A DNA stretch of 64,000 bases, taken from contig DASVWD010000070.1 in the NCBI GenBank assembly GCA_036389795.1, forward strand, positions 42,971-106,970, read 5' to 3'. The translations under genes and the position numbers were made by a program. This document shows, one piece after another, positions 43,038-51,650 of the stretch (position 1 is its first letter; the number at the start of each line of letters is the position of its first letter). The stretch comes from Longimicrobium sp. GTDB lineage: Bacteria > Gemmatimonadota > Gemmatimonadetes > Longimicrobiales > Longimicrobiaceae. The notes beneath the pieces were generated by a model that worked only from the letters and a program-made list of their open reading frames with translations, did not search any database and was not told where the DNA came from.

Positions 43038-43898
43038 ATGAGAACGGACGAACGGAGGCTGGGGTGGGCGGCGGCGGGGGTGGCCGCGGCGGGGGCGCTC
43101 GGGGCGGCGTACGCCTTCCTGGTGGAGCCCCGCTGGCTGCAGGTGACGCGGACGAAGATCCACGCGCGGGGGCTGCACCCGGCGCTGGAGGGCTTCCGCG
43201 TCGCCCTGCTGACCGACATGCACGCGGGCGCGGGGACGCCGCTGTCCGTCGTCCGCCGGGCGTGCCGCGCGGCGATGGACGAGCGGCCGCACCTGGTGGC
43301 GCTCACCGGCGACTTCGCGGCCGACGACGCCCCGGGGTTCCGGCGGGTGCTGGACGCGCTCGCCTGCCTGCGCGCGCCGTACGGGGTGTGGGCCGTCCCC
43401 GGCAACCACGACCACATCGTGGGGATCGGGAAGTGGCACCGCGACGTGGCCGCGCACCCCGTGGTCGAGGACCTCACCAACCGGGCGGTGGTGCTGGACG
43501 TGGACGGCGCGCGGCTCTGCGTGGCGGGGGTGGACGACTTCACCGAGGGCGACCCCTCGCTGGACGCCCTCCCGCCGCCCGAGGAGCGCGACTTCACCCT
43601 GCTGCTGGCGCACGACCCCGACCAGGCCGAGCGCGCCCGGCGGGGCTACGACGCGGTGGACCTGGTCGTGAGCGGGCACACGCACGGCGGGCAGGTGCGG
43701 CTGCCGTTCGTGGGCGCGGTGAAGAACCCGGCGGTCCGCGACGACCTGTACGAGGAGGGTCTCCGGCGGCGGCCCTGGACGCAGGTGTACGTGTCGCGCG
43801 GGGTGGGGACGGTGCACCTGCCGGTGCGCTTCCTCTGCCGCCCCGAGGTGGCGGTGCTGGAACTCACCGGGAAGCCGCGCCCGCCGCGGAAACCCTGA
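43038..43898 (+). CDS. Membrane-anchored metallophosphoesterase (YaeI/YkuE-like)
   Basis: A 286-residue calcineurin-like phosphoesterase. An N-terminal hydrophobic anchor (about residues 8-28) precedes the metal-binding motifs LLTDMHAG, ALTGDFAADD, VPGNHDH, LAHDPDQ and SGHTHGGQVRLP. YaeI-type enzymes of this layout act on lipid-linked pyrophosphates such as UDP-diacylglucosamine; the substrate here is unknown. ATG at 43038. Divergent from the aldolase gene. Confidence 0.9.
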   Translation: MRTDERRLGWAAAGVAAAGALGAAYAFLVEPRWLQVTRTKIHARGLHPALEGFRVALLTDMHAGAGTPLSVVRRACRAAMDERPHLVALTGDFAADDAPGFRRVLDALACLRAPYGVWAVPGNHDHIVGIGKWHRDVAAHPVVEDLTNRAVVLDVDGARLCVAGVDDFTEGDPSLDALPPPEERDFTLLLAHDPDQAERARRGYDAVDLVVSGHTHGGQVRLPFVGAVKNPAVRDDLYEEGLRRRPWTQVYVSRGVGTVHLPVRFLCRPEVAVLELTGKPRPPRKP

Positions 43899-44012
43899 GC
43901 GGGAACACCTTTTGCGGAGGGGGGTCCGGGCCGAAACTGGACCGGAGCGGAGTTGGACGGGACGACGCGCCGGCATGCCAAGGGACCGGTACCGTCTCAA
44001 GCGGAGGCAAGA

Positions 44013-44231
44013 ATGGCCAGGCAGACCGGGATCGTGGAGTTCTTCAAGGACGACAAGGGGTTCGGGTTCATCCGTCCCGACAACGGCGGCAAGGACGTGT
44101 TCGTCCACCACTCCTCCATCGTGATGGAGGGGTTCAAGTCGCTCAAGCGCGGCGACCGGGTGGAGTTCGAGATCCTGGACGACCCCAAGGGGCCGCGGGC
44201 GCAGGACGTCCGCAGGGTCGACGACGCCTGA
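44013..44231 (+). CDS. Cold-shock domain protein (CspA family)
   Basis: A 72-residue single cold-shock domain with both RNA-binding motifs, KGFGFIRPD and DVFVHHSSI. Binds single-stranded nucleic acid as an RNA chaperone. GCGGAGG lies 5 bp before the ATG at 44013. The 115 bp before it may hold a cold-responsive leader, which the sequence alone cannot show. Confidence 0.95.
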   Translation: MARQTGIVEFFKDDKGFGFIRPDNGGKDVFVHHSSIVMEGFKSLKRGDRVEFEILDDPKGPRAQDVRRVDDA

Positions 44232-44259
44232 GCGCATCCCCCGTCCGCATGGAGGTCGG

Positions 44260-44300
44260 ATCGGCGCCTCCCCCCCGCGTGGGGGCGGCGCCGATTCGTC
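44260..44300 (+). terminator. Hairpin downstream of csp gene
   Basis: ATCGGCGCC (44260-44268) and GGCGCCGAT (44287-44295) enclose a G/C-rich loop and are followed by TCGTCTGT; a stem without a clean T tract. Confidence 0.5.
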
Positions 44301-44388
44301 TGTCCGGGCTTGCAAAAGGTTTGTAAACGGATGGCGTTGGGTCGGGGTCCAATCCCCCGGTCTGATACCAGATCGGACGAACATCAGG

Positions 44389-44517
44389 CCTCAGCAGAGT
44401 CAGCAATCGAATCAGAGAGAGCGCGGTAAGTCGATGTGAATAACTTGATGTTCCGGAAAGGGTCTGCCGGGCTCTTACAGGCAAAATGCCCCACTCTGCT
44501 GGCCAACCTATCCCAGA
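44389..44517. repeat. Dispersed repeat, copy 2 (related to 25235-25372)
   Basis: Aligns over about 110 bp with 25235-25372, sharing CAGAGTC, GAGAGAG, GATGTTCCGGAA and the following CTGCCGG block. In the long gap 44232-44861 I see only this, the csp hairpin and the possible promoter at 44782. Confidence 0.6.
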
Positions 44518-44781
44518 TCCTACCGACCTGCAAAGGCACCGGAGTGTGATGATCACACACCGGCGGCGTTGAAATTCACCCTCAAACACGGAGAACCTAC
44601 CGTGGCCCGCTGGTATTCCCAGCCGGTTTGTTACTCCGTTATGGGTCCGAGCCAAGGTATGCATCTGTTCGCTGATGTGAGTTGCGTCTGGTAAATTATC
44701 CTCCTCGCGTATCGAGCATCCGTTGAGGCTTGCGTCCGCGTCGCATGTGAACCGTTCCGGCCGCCGAACGTCCCGGAGACG

Positions 44782-44796
44782 TGGTTCGCCCCTTGC
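44782..44796 (+). promoter_or_regulatory. Candidate sigma-54-like promoter of the defensin-like gene
   Basis: TGGTTCGCCCCTTGC has GG and GC 12 bp apart, 66 bp before the start codon. The -24 box departs from TGGCAC at two positions, so this is weaker than the site at 36720. Confidence 0.35.
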
Positions 44797-44861
44797 AAAT
44801 CGTGCCATTTGGGACTTATCATGAACGCTCCAGCTCACCTTCTCTCGTTCGGAGGCCTCCC

Positions 44862-45104
44862 ATGACTCGTCGTCTCCACCTCGATCTGACACCGGTGTAC
44901 GTCCTTGCGATCACGGCAGTCCTCATCTTCGGGATCAAGGAGGCCACTGCCGCCCCTGCTGAGAACGCGGCGTTAGCGTGCACACTGGCGGACCACGCCG
45001 CGTGCAACGAATACTGCGCTATGATGGGCTGGGGCGACTACGGCAGGTGCACCGAGTACGGATGCCAGTGCTACATCAGGATGTGCGGGGACGCCCCGTG
45101 CTGA
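44862..45104 (+). CDS. Secreted defensin-like (CS-alpha-beta) cysteine peptide
   Basis: An 80-residue precursor. A signal segment (PVYVLAITAVLIFGI, cleavage probably near ATA|AP, residue 30) is followed by a short propeptide-like stretch and a 41-residue domain with eight cysteines at 40, 48, 52, 63, 68, 70, 75 and 80: C-x7-C-x3-C-x10-C-x4-C-x1-C-x4-C-x4-C. The first six match the CS-alpha-beta defensin signature (CxxxC ... CxC), and YGRC supplies the GxC gamma-core. Defensin-like peptides are known in a few bacteria. CGGAGG stands 6 bp before the ATG. Antimicrobial action is inference; a toxin, protease inhibitor or signalling peptide is also possible. Confidence 0.75.
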   Translation: MTRRLHLDLTPVYVLAITAVLIFGIKEATAAPAENAALACTLADHAACNEYCAMMGWGDYGRCTEYGCQCYIRMCGDAPC

Positions 45105-45198
45105 AGCAGGGTCCCGCAACGACGGATCTGTGGCGTAACCACTCCTGAAGAGCACGGCCGCTCCGGCAATGCGTCGGGCGGCCCGCTTGGCGATACGG

Positions 45199-45242
45199 CG
45201 CCCCCCGCCCACGCATGGGCGGGGGGCGGGATCACCGGTTTT
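45199..45242 (+). terminator. Hairpin, possible terminator
   Basis: CGCCCCCCGCCC and GGGCGGGGGGCG form a perfect 12-bp stem over ACGCAT, with TTTT 8 bp further on (45238-45241), 95 bp after the peptide gene's stop. Confidence 0.5.
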
Positions 45243-45414
45243 GACCACCAACAGTAACTACCTGCAGGAGACAGAACGCCCGGATGCGCTCGCGGCGTGA
45301 ACCTATTCCCACTCTCTATCCCGTCCGGCAAACACGCCCACCGCCTGGCGTAAACTGCTGCTGAGGCTCTGTTTCGCAGCATGGCACCGGCCGCGTTGGG
45401 TACGCGGCCTGCTG

Positions 45415-45467
45415 TCGCAGAGTCAGCAGAGGACCCTTCTGTCAACTCTGCTGACGGTGCGTGAGAA
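45415..45467. repeat. Hairpin repeat CGCAGAGTCAGCAGAGG
   Basis: CGCAGAGTCAGCAGAG and CTCTGCTGACGGTGCGTGAG, imperfect inverted arms, member of the 17108-17170 family. The gap 45105-45546 holds this and the hairpin above. Confidence 0.65.
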
Positions 45468-45546
45468 AGTCTCTTGAACCCGGTAATCACCCGGTCTGGC
45501 GCTGGACGCGACCCCGGCACGGCCGCGCTTCAGAGTGTGACGTGCG

Positions 45547-46572
45547 TCACGGCACCAGGACGATCTTCCCGAACTGGCTGCCGGCCTCCAGGCGCTCGTG
45601 GGCCTCGCGGGCCCGGTCGAGCGGCAGCACCGAGTCGATCACCGGTCGCAGGCGGCCGCTGAACGCCGCCTCCAGCATCTGCTCGAACTCGGCGCGCGAG
45701 GCCATGGTGGTGCCGATCACCGCGAGCTGCTTCCAGAAGACCTGGCGCAGGTCGATCTCCACCTGCGGCCCGGTGGTCGCGCCGTAGGTGACCAGGCGGC
45801 CGCCGCGCGCCAGCGCCCGCACGCTCCCCGCCCAGGTGGCCGCCCCCACGTTCTCCACCACCACGTCCACCCCGCGCCTGCCCGTGTCGCGGTAGACGGC
45901 CTTCGACCAGTCCTCCTCCGCGCGGTCGTAGACGAACTCCGCCCCGAGCGCCCTCACCCGCTCCACGTTCTCCGCCCCCTTCGTCACCGCGAGCACGCGC
46001 GCGCCGATCAGCCGGGCGATCTGCACCGCGGCGATGGCCGTGCCTCCCGAGGCGCCGATCACCAGCACGCTCTCGCCGGGCTGGAGGCGGGCGCGGGAGG
46101 TGAGGGCGCGCCAGGCGGTCATGTAGGAGATGGGGAGCGCCGCCGCGTCCTCGAAGCGCATCTCGTCGGGGATGCGGTAGGCGTGGTCGGCGGGGACGGG
46201 GGCGAGCTCGCGGAAGCCGCCGTCGGTGTGCTCGCCGATGATCCTGAAAGCCACGCACATCGACTCCTCGCCCCTGCGGCACCACTCGCAGGCGCCGTCC
46301 CAGAGCGAGGGGTTCACCACCACCCGCTCGCCGATCCGCGCCGCGTCCACCCCCTCGCCCACCTCGGCGACGACGCCGGCGATGTCGGAGCCTCCGACGT
46401 GCGGCATGGTGGTGTCGATCGGGAGCCCGCGGCGGATCCACAGGTCCAGGTGGTTCATGGCCGCGGCCTTCACCTCGACCAGCAGCTCGCCCGGGCCGGG
46501 CCGGGGCCGGGGGACGTCTTCGATGCGGACCACCTCGGGTCCGCCGTGCGAGTGGAAGATGGCGGCTCTCAT
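45547..46572 (-). CDS. Zinc-type alcohol dehydrogenase / quinone oxidoreductase family
   Basis: A 341-residue medium-chain dehydrogenase/reductase. N-terminal GroES-like domain with MNHLDLWIRRG and GGSDIAGVVAEVGEGV; a cysteine pair GACEWCRRGEESMC typical of the structural zinc loop, though shorter than usual; NAD(P)-binding motif VLVIGASGGTAIAAVQIARL. Substrate unknown. ATG at 46572, immediately followed (upstream) by a heptamer array. Confidence 0.9.
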   Translation of the reverse strand: MRAAIFHSHGGPEVVRIEDVPRPRPGPGELLVEVKAAAMNHLDLWIRRGLPIDTTMPHVGGSDIAGVVAEVGEGVDAARIGERVVVNPSLWDGACEWCRRGEESMCVAFRIIGEHTDGGFRELAPVPADHAYRIPDEMRFEDAAALPISYMTAWRALTSRARLQPGESVLVIGASGGTAIAAVQIARLIGARVLAVTKGAENVERVRALGAEFVYDRAEEDWSKAVYRDTGRRGVDVVVENVGAATWAGSVRALARGGRLVTYGATTGPQVEIDLRQVFWKQLAVIGTTMASRAEFEQMLEAAFSGRLRPVIDSVLPLDRAREAHERLEAGSQFGKIVLVP

Positions 46573-46574
46573 GA

Positions 46575-46637
46575 CTGCGAGTGCGGAGTGCGAGGTGCGA
46601 AGTGCGAAGTGCGAAGTGCCAGTGCGTTAGTGCGTCG
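46575..46637. repeat. Heptamer array (GTGCGAA units)
   Basis: GAGTGCGGAGTGCGAGGTGC then GAAGTGCGAAGTGCGAAGTG: about eight 7-bp units between two minus-strand genes. Confidence 0.85.
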
Positions 46638-46672
46638 GTGCCGCTCCGTCCGGCGCGGGTCCACGCTCGATA

Positions 46673-47698
46673 TCACTCCGCGAGCGCGTGCAGGCCGCGC
46701 GTGAGCGGCTCCGGGAGGCCGCCGTGCAGCGCGGCGATCAGGGGGCCCGCGGTGGCCGCGTAGGTGTCGCTGTCGTAGCCGATCATCGGCACCCAGCCCA
46801 GCACCCACGGACCGCGGCGCTCGAACACCTCCGCCGGGAGCCGCGGCGGCGCGGGGAAGGGGAGGTCGGAGACGCTCATCGCCGCCGCCCACACCGCCAC
46901 CTGCAGCGTGAGGAGCACCGAGCCCTCGCGCCCCTCGTACTCCGCGCGGAACGGGTCGAAGCCGTCGAGCCCGAACGGCGTCTCGCGCAGCGTGCGCTCG
47001 GCCGCGCGGAGCGCCGGCTCCACCCCCTCGTCGGCCAGGTAGCCGCGCACGTGCTCGTCGCCGCAGCGCTCCCGCCACTCCTCCCACGCGGCCAGGAAAT
47101 GGGGGACCCACGCACCCCCGCCGCCGCGCCGCGCCGCCCCGCCCGCCAGCGCGTCGCCGATCAGCCACGACTGGGCCGCGCAGCAGAGGACGCACAGCGG
47201 CGCGTAGTGCGTGATGATCCCGTGCAGCACGCTGATGCGCAGCGCCTCGTGCGGCGACGCCGCCGTCCCGGGGACCACCCCGTTGCGCATCAGCGAGCCG
47301 TTGGCCGCGTACGACGGATCGTCGCGCCAGCGCTCGCGGCCGCCCGCGTACCACGGCGTGCCGCCGGCCACCGCGGCGAGCGCGCGCCGCGTGGTGCCGC
47401 CCACGTCCGGCGGCCCCGCGCGCAGCCACGCCACCATGCGGCGCGCCACGTCGTCCCCGTCGAAGCGGCCGTGCTCGCGGAAGCTCCGCACCAGGCACAG
47501 CGCCAGCTCGGTGTCGTCCGTCGGCGCGCCCGGCGCCAGGCCGAACGCCCCGCCGCCGGCCTGCGCGAACGGCCACCCGCGGGCCGCGTGGCGACGGTAC
47601 GCCTCCAGCACCCCCGCCCGGTCGCAGAACTCCGACGTGGAGCCCAGCGAGTCCCCCGCCGCCAGCCCCGCCAGCAGCAGCCCCAGCACGTCCGCCAT
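46673..47698 (-). CDS. ADP-ribosylglycohydrolase family protein
   Basis: A 341-residue protein of the DraG/ARH family, which removes ADP-ribose from proteins or small molecules using two Mg ions. The metal motif PTDDTELALCLV is at about 60-71 and the second, IGYDSDTYAATAGPLI, near the C-terminus. Helical throughout and of family length. ATG at 47698; the open frame upstream is translated heptamer repeat. No ADP-ribosyltransferase is visible nearby. Confidence 0.9.
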   Translation of the reverse strand: MADVLGLLLAGLAAGDSLGSTSEFCDRAGVLEAYRRHAARGWPFAQAGGGAFGLAPGAPTDDTELALCLVRSFREHGRFDGDDVARRMVAWLRAGPPDVGGTTRRALAAVAGGTPWYAGGRERWRDDPSYAANGSLMRNGVVPGTAASPHEALRISVLHGIITHYAPLCVLCCAAQSWLIGDALAGGAARRGGGGAWVPHFLAAWEEWRERCGDEHVRGYLADEGVEPALRAAERTLRETPFGLDGFDPFRAEYEGREGSVLLTLQVAVWAAAMSVSDLPFPAPPRLPAEVFERRGPWVLGWVPMIGYDSDTYAATAGPLIAALHGGLPEPLTRGLHALAE

Positions 47699-47760
47699 CG
47701 CCCCCCTCCTCGATTCCCGCGGCAACCTAGACGGCCAGGGGAGGATCAGCAATCGGCCAG

Positions 47761-47848
47761 CAGCACTTCGCACTTCGCACCTCGCACTTCGCACCGTTTC
47801 CCCCCGGCACCACTTTCGCACTCTCGCACTTTCGCACTCTCGCACTTA
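47761..47848. repeat. Heptamer arrays (CGCACTT units) between divergent genes
   Basis: 47761-47795 (CAGCACTTCGCACTTCGCAC...) and 47813-47848 (CTTTCGCACTCTCGCACTTT...) are two arrays separated by 17 bp, ending 13 bp before the next start codon. Confidence 0.85.
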
Positions 47849-47860
47849 CTTTGGGCGCCC

Positions 47861-48235
47861 ATGAAGTACGCCAGCGCGGAAGACCGGCTGAACCCGATCA
47901 CCCCCGAGGGGGTCACCGACACCACGCTGGGCGGGTACCTGGCGGTGCACGGCCGGGCCGCGGCGTTCCAGGGGTGCGACGGCGAGCCGTACACCGTGGC
48001 GGTGGAGATCGACCCTGGCGACGACCCCGCGGCCCCCTGGTCGGCGTACCTGGTGTTCGTCCGCTGGGCGCAGACCGGCACCGCCATCATGGGACACCTG
48101 GAGACGCCCGACCTGGCCACCGCCCCCACCGAAGACCAGGCCCGCGCCGCGCTGGAGGAGCTCCCCCTGGCCCGCGTGCGCGAGATCCTGGACGAGACGA
48201 TCCGCCGCAAGGCCGCGGACCAGGCCGACGCCTGA
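47861..48235 (+). CDS. Hypothetical protein
   Basis: A 124-residue soluble protein: KYASAEDRLNPITPEGVTDT, then TVAVEIDPGDDPAAPWSAYL, FVRWAQTGTAIMGHLETPDL, and a helical C-terminus LARVREILDETIRRKAAD. No family recognised. 37 bp before putA, probably co-transcribed. ATG at 47861 directly after the heptamer array with no classic ribosome site. Confidence 0.75.
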   Translation: MKYASAEDRLNPITPEGVTDTTLGGYLAVHGRAAAFQGCDGEPYTVAVEIDPGDDPAAPWSAYLVFVRWAQTGTAIMGHLETPDLATAPTEDQARAALEELPLARVREILDETIRRKAADQADA

Positions 48236-48272
48236 GGCGCGTCCACCGACCCGACCCTCGACCCCGGCGTTC

Positions 48273-49334
48273 ATGCTCAAGCAAAGCCTCCTCCTCCTCA
48301 GCGAGAGCCCCACCGCCCGCAAGGTGATCACCCGCGTGCCGGTCTCGCGCGCCATCGCCCACCGCTTCGTGGCGGGCGACACCCTCGACGAGGCCATCGA
48401 CGCCGCGCGCTCCCTCAACGCCGCCGGGCTCTCCGTCTCGCTCGACTACCTGGGCGAGTCGGTGGGGAGCCGCGAGGAGGCCGAGGCCGCCGCCGACATG
48501 GCCATCCGCATCCTGGAGCGCATCGCCCGCGAGCGGGTGGACGCCAACATCTCGCTCAAGCCCACCCAGCTGGGCCTGGACATCGACGAGGAGTTCTGCC
48601 GCGACAACGTGGAGCTGGTGCTGCAGCGGGCGCGCGAGCTGGGCGACGGCGAGGGGGAGGTCTTCGTGCGCCTGGACATGGAGTCCAGCGACTACACCGA
48701 GCGCACCATCGCCCTGGTGGAGGGGCTCTGGGCCGACGGCTTCCGCAACACGGGGACGGTCCTCCAGTCGTACCTCCGCCGCACCCCCGACGACCTGGAG
48801 CGGCTGATCGCGCTGGGCTCGCGCATCCGGCTGGTGAAGGGCGCCTACATGGAGCCCGAGACGGTGGCCTACCCCGACAAGGACGACGTGGACCGGGCGT
48901 ACGTGCAGGAGATGGAGAGGCTGCTGGAGGCGGGCGTCTACCCGGCCATCGCCACCCACGACGAGGCCATCATCGACCACGCCCGGCGCTACGTGTGGGA
49001 GCGGGGGATCGGCAAGGAGAGCTTCGAGTTCCAGATGCTCTACGGGGTGCGGCGCGACCTGCAGCAGCGGCTGCGCGAGGAGGGGTACAACGTGCGCGTC
49101 TACGTCCCCTTCGGCGACAGCTGGTACCCGTACCTGATGCGGCGCCTGGCCGAGCGGCCCGCCAACATGCTCTTCATGGCGGGGAGCGTGCTGAAGGAGT
49201 CGGGCGCCCGCCGCTTCCTGAGCCCGGCGGCGGCGGCCGTGGGGATCGCCGCGGGGGCGGTGGGCACCTTCCTGTGGACCGGCCGGGGCAAACGCCGCCG
49301 CGGCGGCGCACGGCGCGGACGGCCTCGCCGGTGA
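48273..49334 (+). CDS. Proline dehydrogenase
   Basis: A 353-residue FAD-dependent enzyme oxidising proline to pyrroline-5-carboxylate. Motifs: ANISLKPTQLGLDID, RLVKGAYMEPETVAYPDK, AIATHDEAIIDHARR, FEFQMLYGVRRDL and VYVPFGDSWYPYLMRRLAER. It is the single-domain form, without the aldehyde dehydrogenase part of PutA. A C-terminal hydrophobic segment (AAAAVGIAAGAVGTFLW) followed by a basic tail suggests membrane association. ATG at 48273. Its stop overlaps the GTG of the next gene. Confidence 0.94.
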   Translation: MLKQSLLLLSESPTARKVITRVPVSRAIAHRFVAGDTLDEAIDAARSLNAAGLSVSLDYLGESVGSREEAEAAADMAIRILERIARERVDANISLKPTQLGLDIDEEFCRDNVELVLQRARELGDGEGEVFVRLDMESSDYTERTIALVEGLWADGFRNTGTVLQSYLRRTPDDLERLIALGSRIRLVKGAYMEPETVAYPDKDDVDRAYVQEMERLLEAGVYPAIATHDEAIIDHARRYVWERGIGKESFEFQMLYGVRRDLQQRLREEGYNVRVYVPFGDSWYPYLMRRLAERPANMLFMAGSVLKESGARRFLSPAAAAVGIAAGAVGTFLWTGRGKRRRGGARRGRPRR

Positions 49335-51136
49335 CGGGCGTCTCCTACCGGCTCCGCATGCCGGAGCCGCACACGCACCTCCTGGAGGTGGTGCTCACGG
49401 CCGAGGAGGTCCGGGAGCCCGCGCGCGTGGTGATGCCGTCGTGGACGCCGGGGTCGTACCTGATGCGCGAGTTCCCGCGCAACGTGGTGCACTTCGTGGC
49501 CGTCGACGGCGCGGGGCGCGAGCTCCCCTCCCGCAAGACCGACAAGAACACCTGGCTGGTGGACGCCCCGCCCGACGGCCTGCTGCGCGCCCGGCTCATC
49601 GTCTACGCCGACGAGCTGACGGTGCGCACCAGCCACCTGGACGCCACCCACGCCTCCATCAACGGCGCCAGCGTCTTCCCGTACCTGGCCGGGCGCGAGA
49701 GCGCCCCGCACCGCCTGGGCGTGGAGGCGCCGCCGGGGTGGCGCACCACCACCTCGCTCGCCGAGGACGGCGCGCCGAACGCCTTCCTGGCGGCCGACTA
49801 CGACGAGCTGGTCGACTCGCCGCTGGAGATCGGCACCCACGAGCTGATCGAGTGGGAGGTGGAGGGCCGCCGGCACCGCTACGCCGTCTGGGGGCGCGGC
49901 AACTGGGAGCGCGAGCGCCTGGTGGCCGACACCACCCGCATCGTGCGGGCCGAGCACGCCCTCTTCGGCACGCTGCCGTACCGCGACTACACCTTCATCG
50001 TCCACCTCACCCCCGGCGGGGCGGGGGGGCTGGAGCACCGCGCCTCCACGCAGCTGCTGGCCGACCGCTGGAGCTTCCGGGGGCCGCCGTACGAGAGCTT
50101 CCTGGGGCTGGCGGCGCACGAGCTCTTCCACGCCTGGAACGGCAAGCGCATCCGCCCCGCGGTGCTGGGGCCCTTCGACTACACGCGCGAGGCGTACACG
50201 CGCGAGCTGTGGGTGGTGGAAGGGCTCACCACCTACTACACCGACCTGCTGCTGCGCCGCGCCGGGCTCATCTCGCAGGCGCGCTACCTGGAGAAGCTGG
50301 GGGAGATGATCTCTCGCTGGCAGACGCTCCCGGGGCGGGTGGTGCAGCCGCTGGCCGACGCCTCGTTCGACACCTGGATCAAGTTCTACCGCCCCGACGC
50401 CAACACCCCCAACGCCACCATCTCGTACTACCAGAAGGGCGCCCTGGTGGCGCTCCTGCTGGACCTGAGGATCCGCGCGGCCACGGGGAACGGGCGCTCG
50501 CTGGACGACGTGATGCGCGCGCTGTGGGAGCGCTGGGGCGCCTGCGACCGGGGCTTCCCCGAGGGCGCGGTGGAGGAGGTGGCGCAGGAGGTGGCGGGCG
50601 CCGACCTGCGGGCGTTCTTCGACCGGGCGCTGCGCTCGACCGAGGAGCTGGAGTACGACGAGCCGCTCGCGGCGGCGGGGCTCGCGCTGCGCCCGGCGCA
50701 CGCGCCGCCGCCGGGCGCGCCCGCCCCCACGGGGCCGGTGGGCGACCCCTCGGCCGAGCGGCTGCGCACCGAGGTGCGCACGGGGCTGCAGTTCAAGCTG
50801 GAGGGGTGGCGGACGCTGGTGGCGCACGTGCTGGCCGGCAGCGCCGCCTGGCGCGCGGGGGTGAACGCGGGCGACGAGCTGGTGGCGCTGGACGGGATGC
50901 GCATCGGGGGGGAGACGCTCGTGGCGCGGCTGCAGGAGAAGCCGCCCGGGAGCCGCGCCCAGCTCACCGTCTTCCGCCGCGACGAGCTGGTGACGCTCTC
51001 GCTGGAGGTGGAGACCGGCCCGCCCACGCGCTTCCTGGTGCGCCCGGTGGAGGCGCCGACGCCCGCGCAGCGCGCCGTGCTGGAGGACTGGCTGCGCGAG
51101 GACGTCCCCGGCCCCCGCCCGCCGGGGTTGACGTAA
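49331..51136 (+). CDS. M61-family glycyl aminopeptidase with PDZ domain
   Basis: A 601-residue zinc aminopeptidase. N-terminal beta domain (MPSWTPGSYLMREFPRNVVH), catalytic domain with GLAAHELFHAWNGKRIRP (ligands about H263, H267; Glu264) and ELWVVEGLTTYYTDL supplying the third ligand, and a C-terminal PDZ domain (about 505-580: LAGSAAWRAGVNAGDELVAL). M61 enzymes remove N-terminal Gly or Ala. GTG at 49331 overlaps the proline dehydrogenase stop (GTGA). No signal peptide, so probably cytoplasmic. Confidence 0.93.
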   Translation: MTGVSYRLRMPEPHTHLLEVVLTAEEVREPARVVMPSWTPGSYLMREFPRNVVHFVAVDGAGRELPSRKTDKNTWLVDAPPDGLLRARLIVYADELTVRTSHLDATHASINGASVFPYLAGRESAPHRLGVEAPPGWRTTTSLAEDGAPNAFLAADYDELVDSPLEIGTHELIEWEVEGRRHRYAVWGRGNWERERLVADTTRIVRAEHALFGTLPYRDYTFIVHLTPGGAGGLEHRASTQLLADRWSFRGPPYESFLGLAAHELFHAWNGKRIRPAVLGPFDYTREAYTRELWVVEGLTTYYTDLLLRRAGLISQARYLEKLGEMISRWQTLPGRVVQPLADASFDTWIKFYRPDANTPNATISYYQKGALVALLLDLRIRAATGNGRSLDDVMRALWERWGACDRGFPEGAVEEVAQEVAGADLRAFFDRALRSTEELEYDEPLAAAGLALRPAHAPPPGAPAPTGPVGDPSAERLRTEVRTGLQFKLEGWRTLVAHVLAGSAAWRAGVNAGDELVALDGMRIGGETLVARLQEKPPGSRAQLTVFRRDELVTLSLEVETGPPTRFLVRPVEAPTPAQRAVLEDWLREDVPGPRPPGLT

Positions 51137-51203
51137 ACGCCCGATTCCGCTAAGTTTCCCGCTCTTCGGCGCGGGCTCGATCCACGGCGGAGACACCGGT
51201 TTT

Positions 51204-51277
51204 CGGGACGTGGCGCAGCCCGGTAGCGCACCTGAATGGGGTTCAGGGGGTCGCCGGTTCAAATCCGGCCGTCCCGA
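51204..51277 (+). tRNA. tRNA-Pro (anticodon GGG)
   Basis: A complete cloverleaf: acceptor CGGGACG/CGTCCCG, D arm GCGC-AGCCCGGTA-GCGC, anticodon arm CCTGA-ATGGGGT-TCAGG with GGG at 51238-51240, T arm GCCGG-TTCAAAT-CCGGC, discriminator A. CCA is not encoded. Confidence 0.95.
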
Positions 51278-51292
51278 CTCTTCCAAGTTGAT

Positions 51293-51327
51293 GCCCTGCA
51301 CGTGTTTACGTGCAGGGCGTCTTCGTT
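51293..51327 (+). terminator. Terminator after tRNA-Pro
   Basis: GCCCTGCACGT and ACGTGCAGGGC form a perfect 11-bp stem over GTTT, followed by GTCTTCGTTT. The remaining stretch to htpG (51328-51650) shows no gene or repeat. Confidence 0.8.
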
Positions 51328-51650
51328 TCTGCAGCCCGTCCCGATACAGGTTCTGCTACAGGTCCGGTCCGCCGTCTGTCCGTAGCCGGTGGAGAGCATC
51401 TCCGTCCATCGGCACTCTTGTCTCTTCAGTGTTCGGCAACGGCGCGAGCGCACCTGTCCGACTTTCGGGCGTCTGCGACGCCGCACGTACATTGTCCCCT
51501 GGGCTCTCCGGCGCTCCTCGCGCACCCCGCTCCCGCCACTTGTTGTCCCCGCCGCGGGCTTACTATTTTTCCGCCCTCGCCGCGTGGCGCCCCGCGCGCC
51601 GCGGCTGATCGTCGACCGGAACCACCCATTCGCAGAGACAGGAGGGAAGC

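Noticed and set aside
46688..47860. Plus-strand open frame antisense to the ADP-ribosylglycohydrolase gene
   Set aside because: It is a His/Arg/Pro-rich shadow; only its last 125 codons (47861-48235) make a sensible protein.
49100..51301. 733-codon minus-strand frame opposite the M61 peptidase
   Set aside because: Composition is that of an antisense shadow and the plus strand encodes a clear enzyme.
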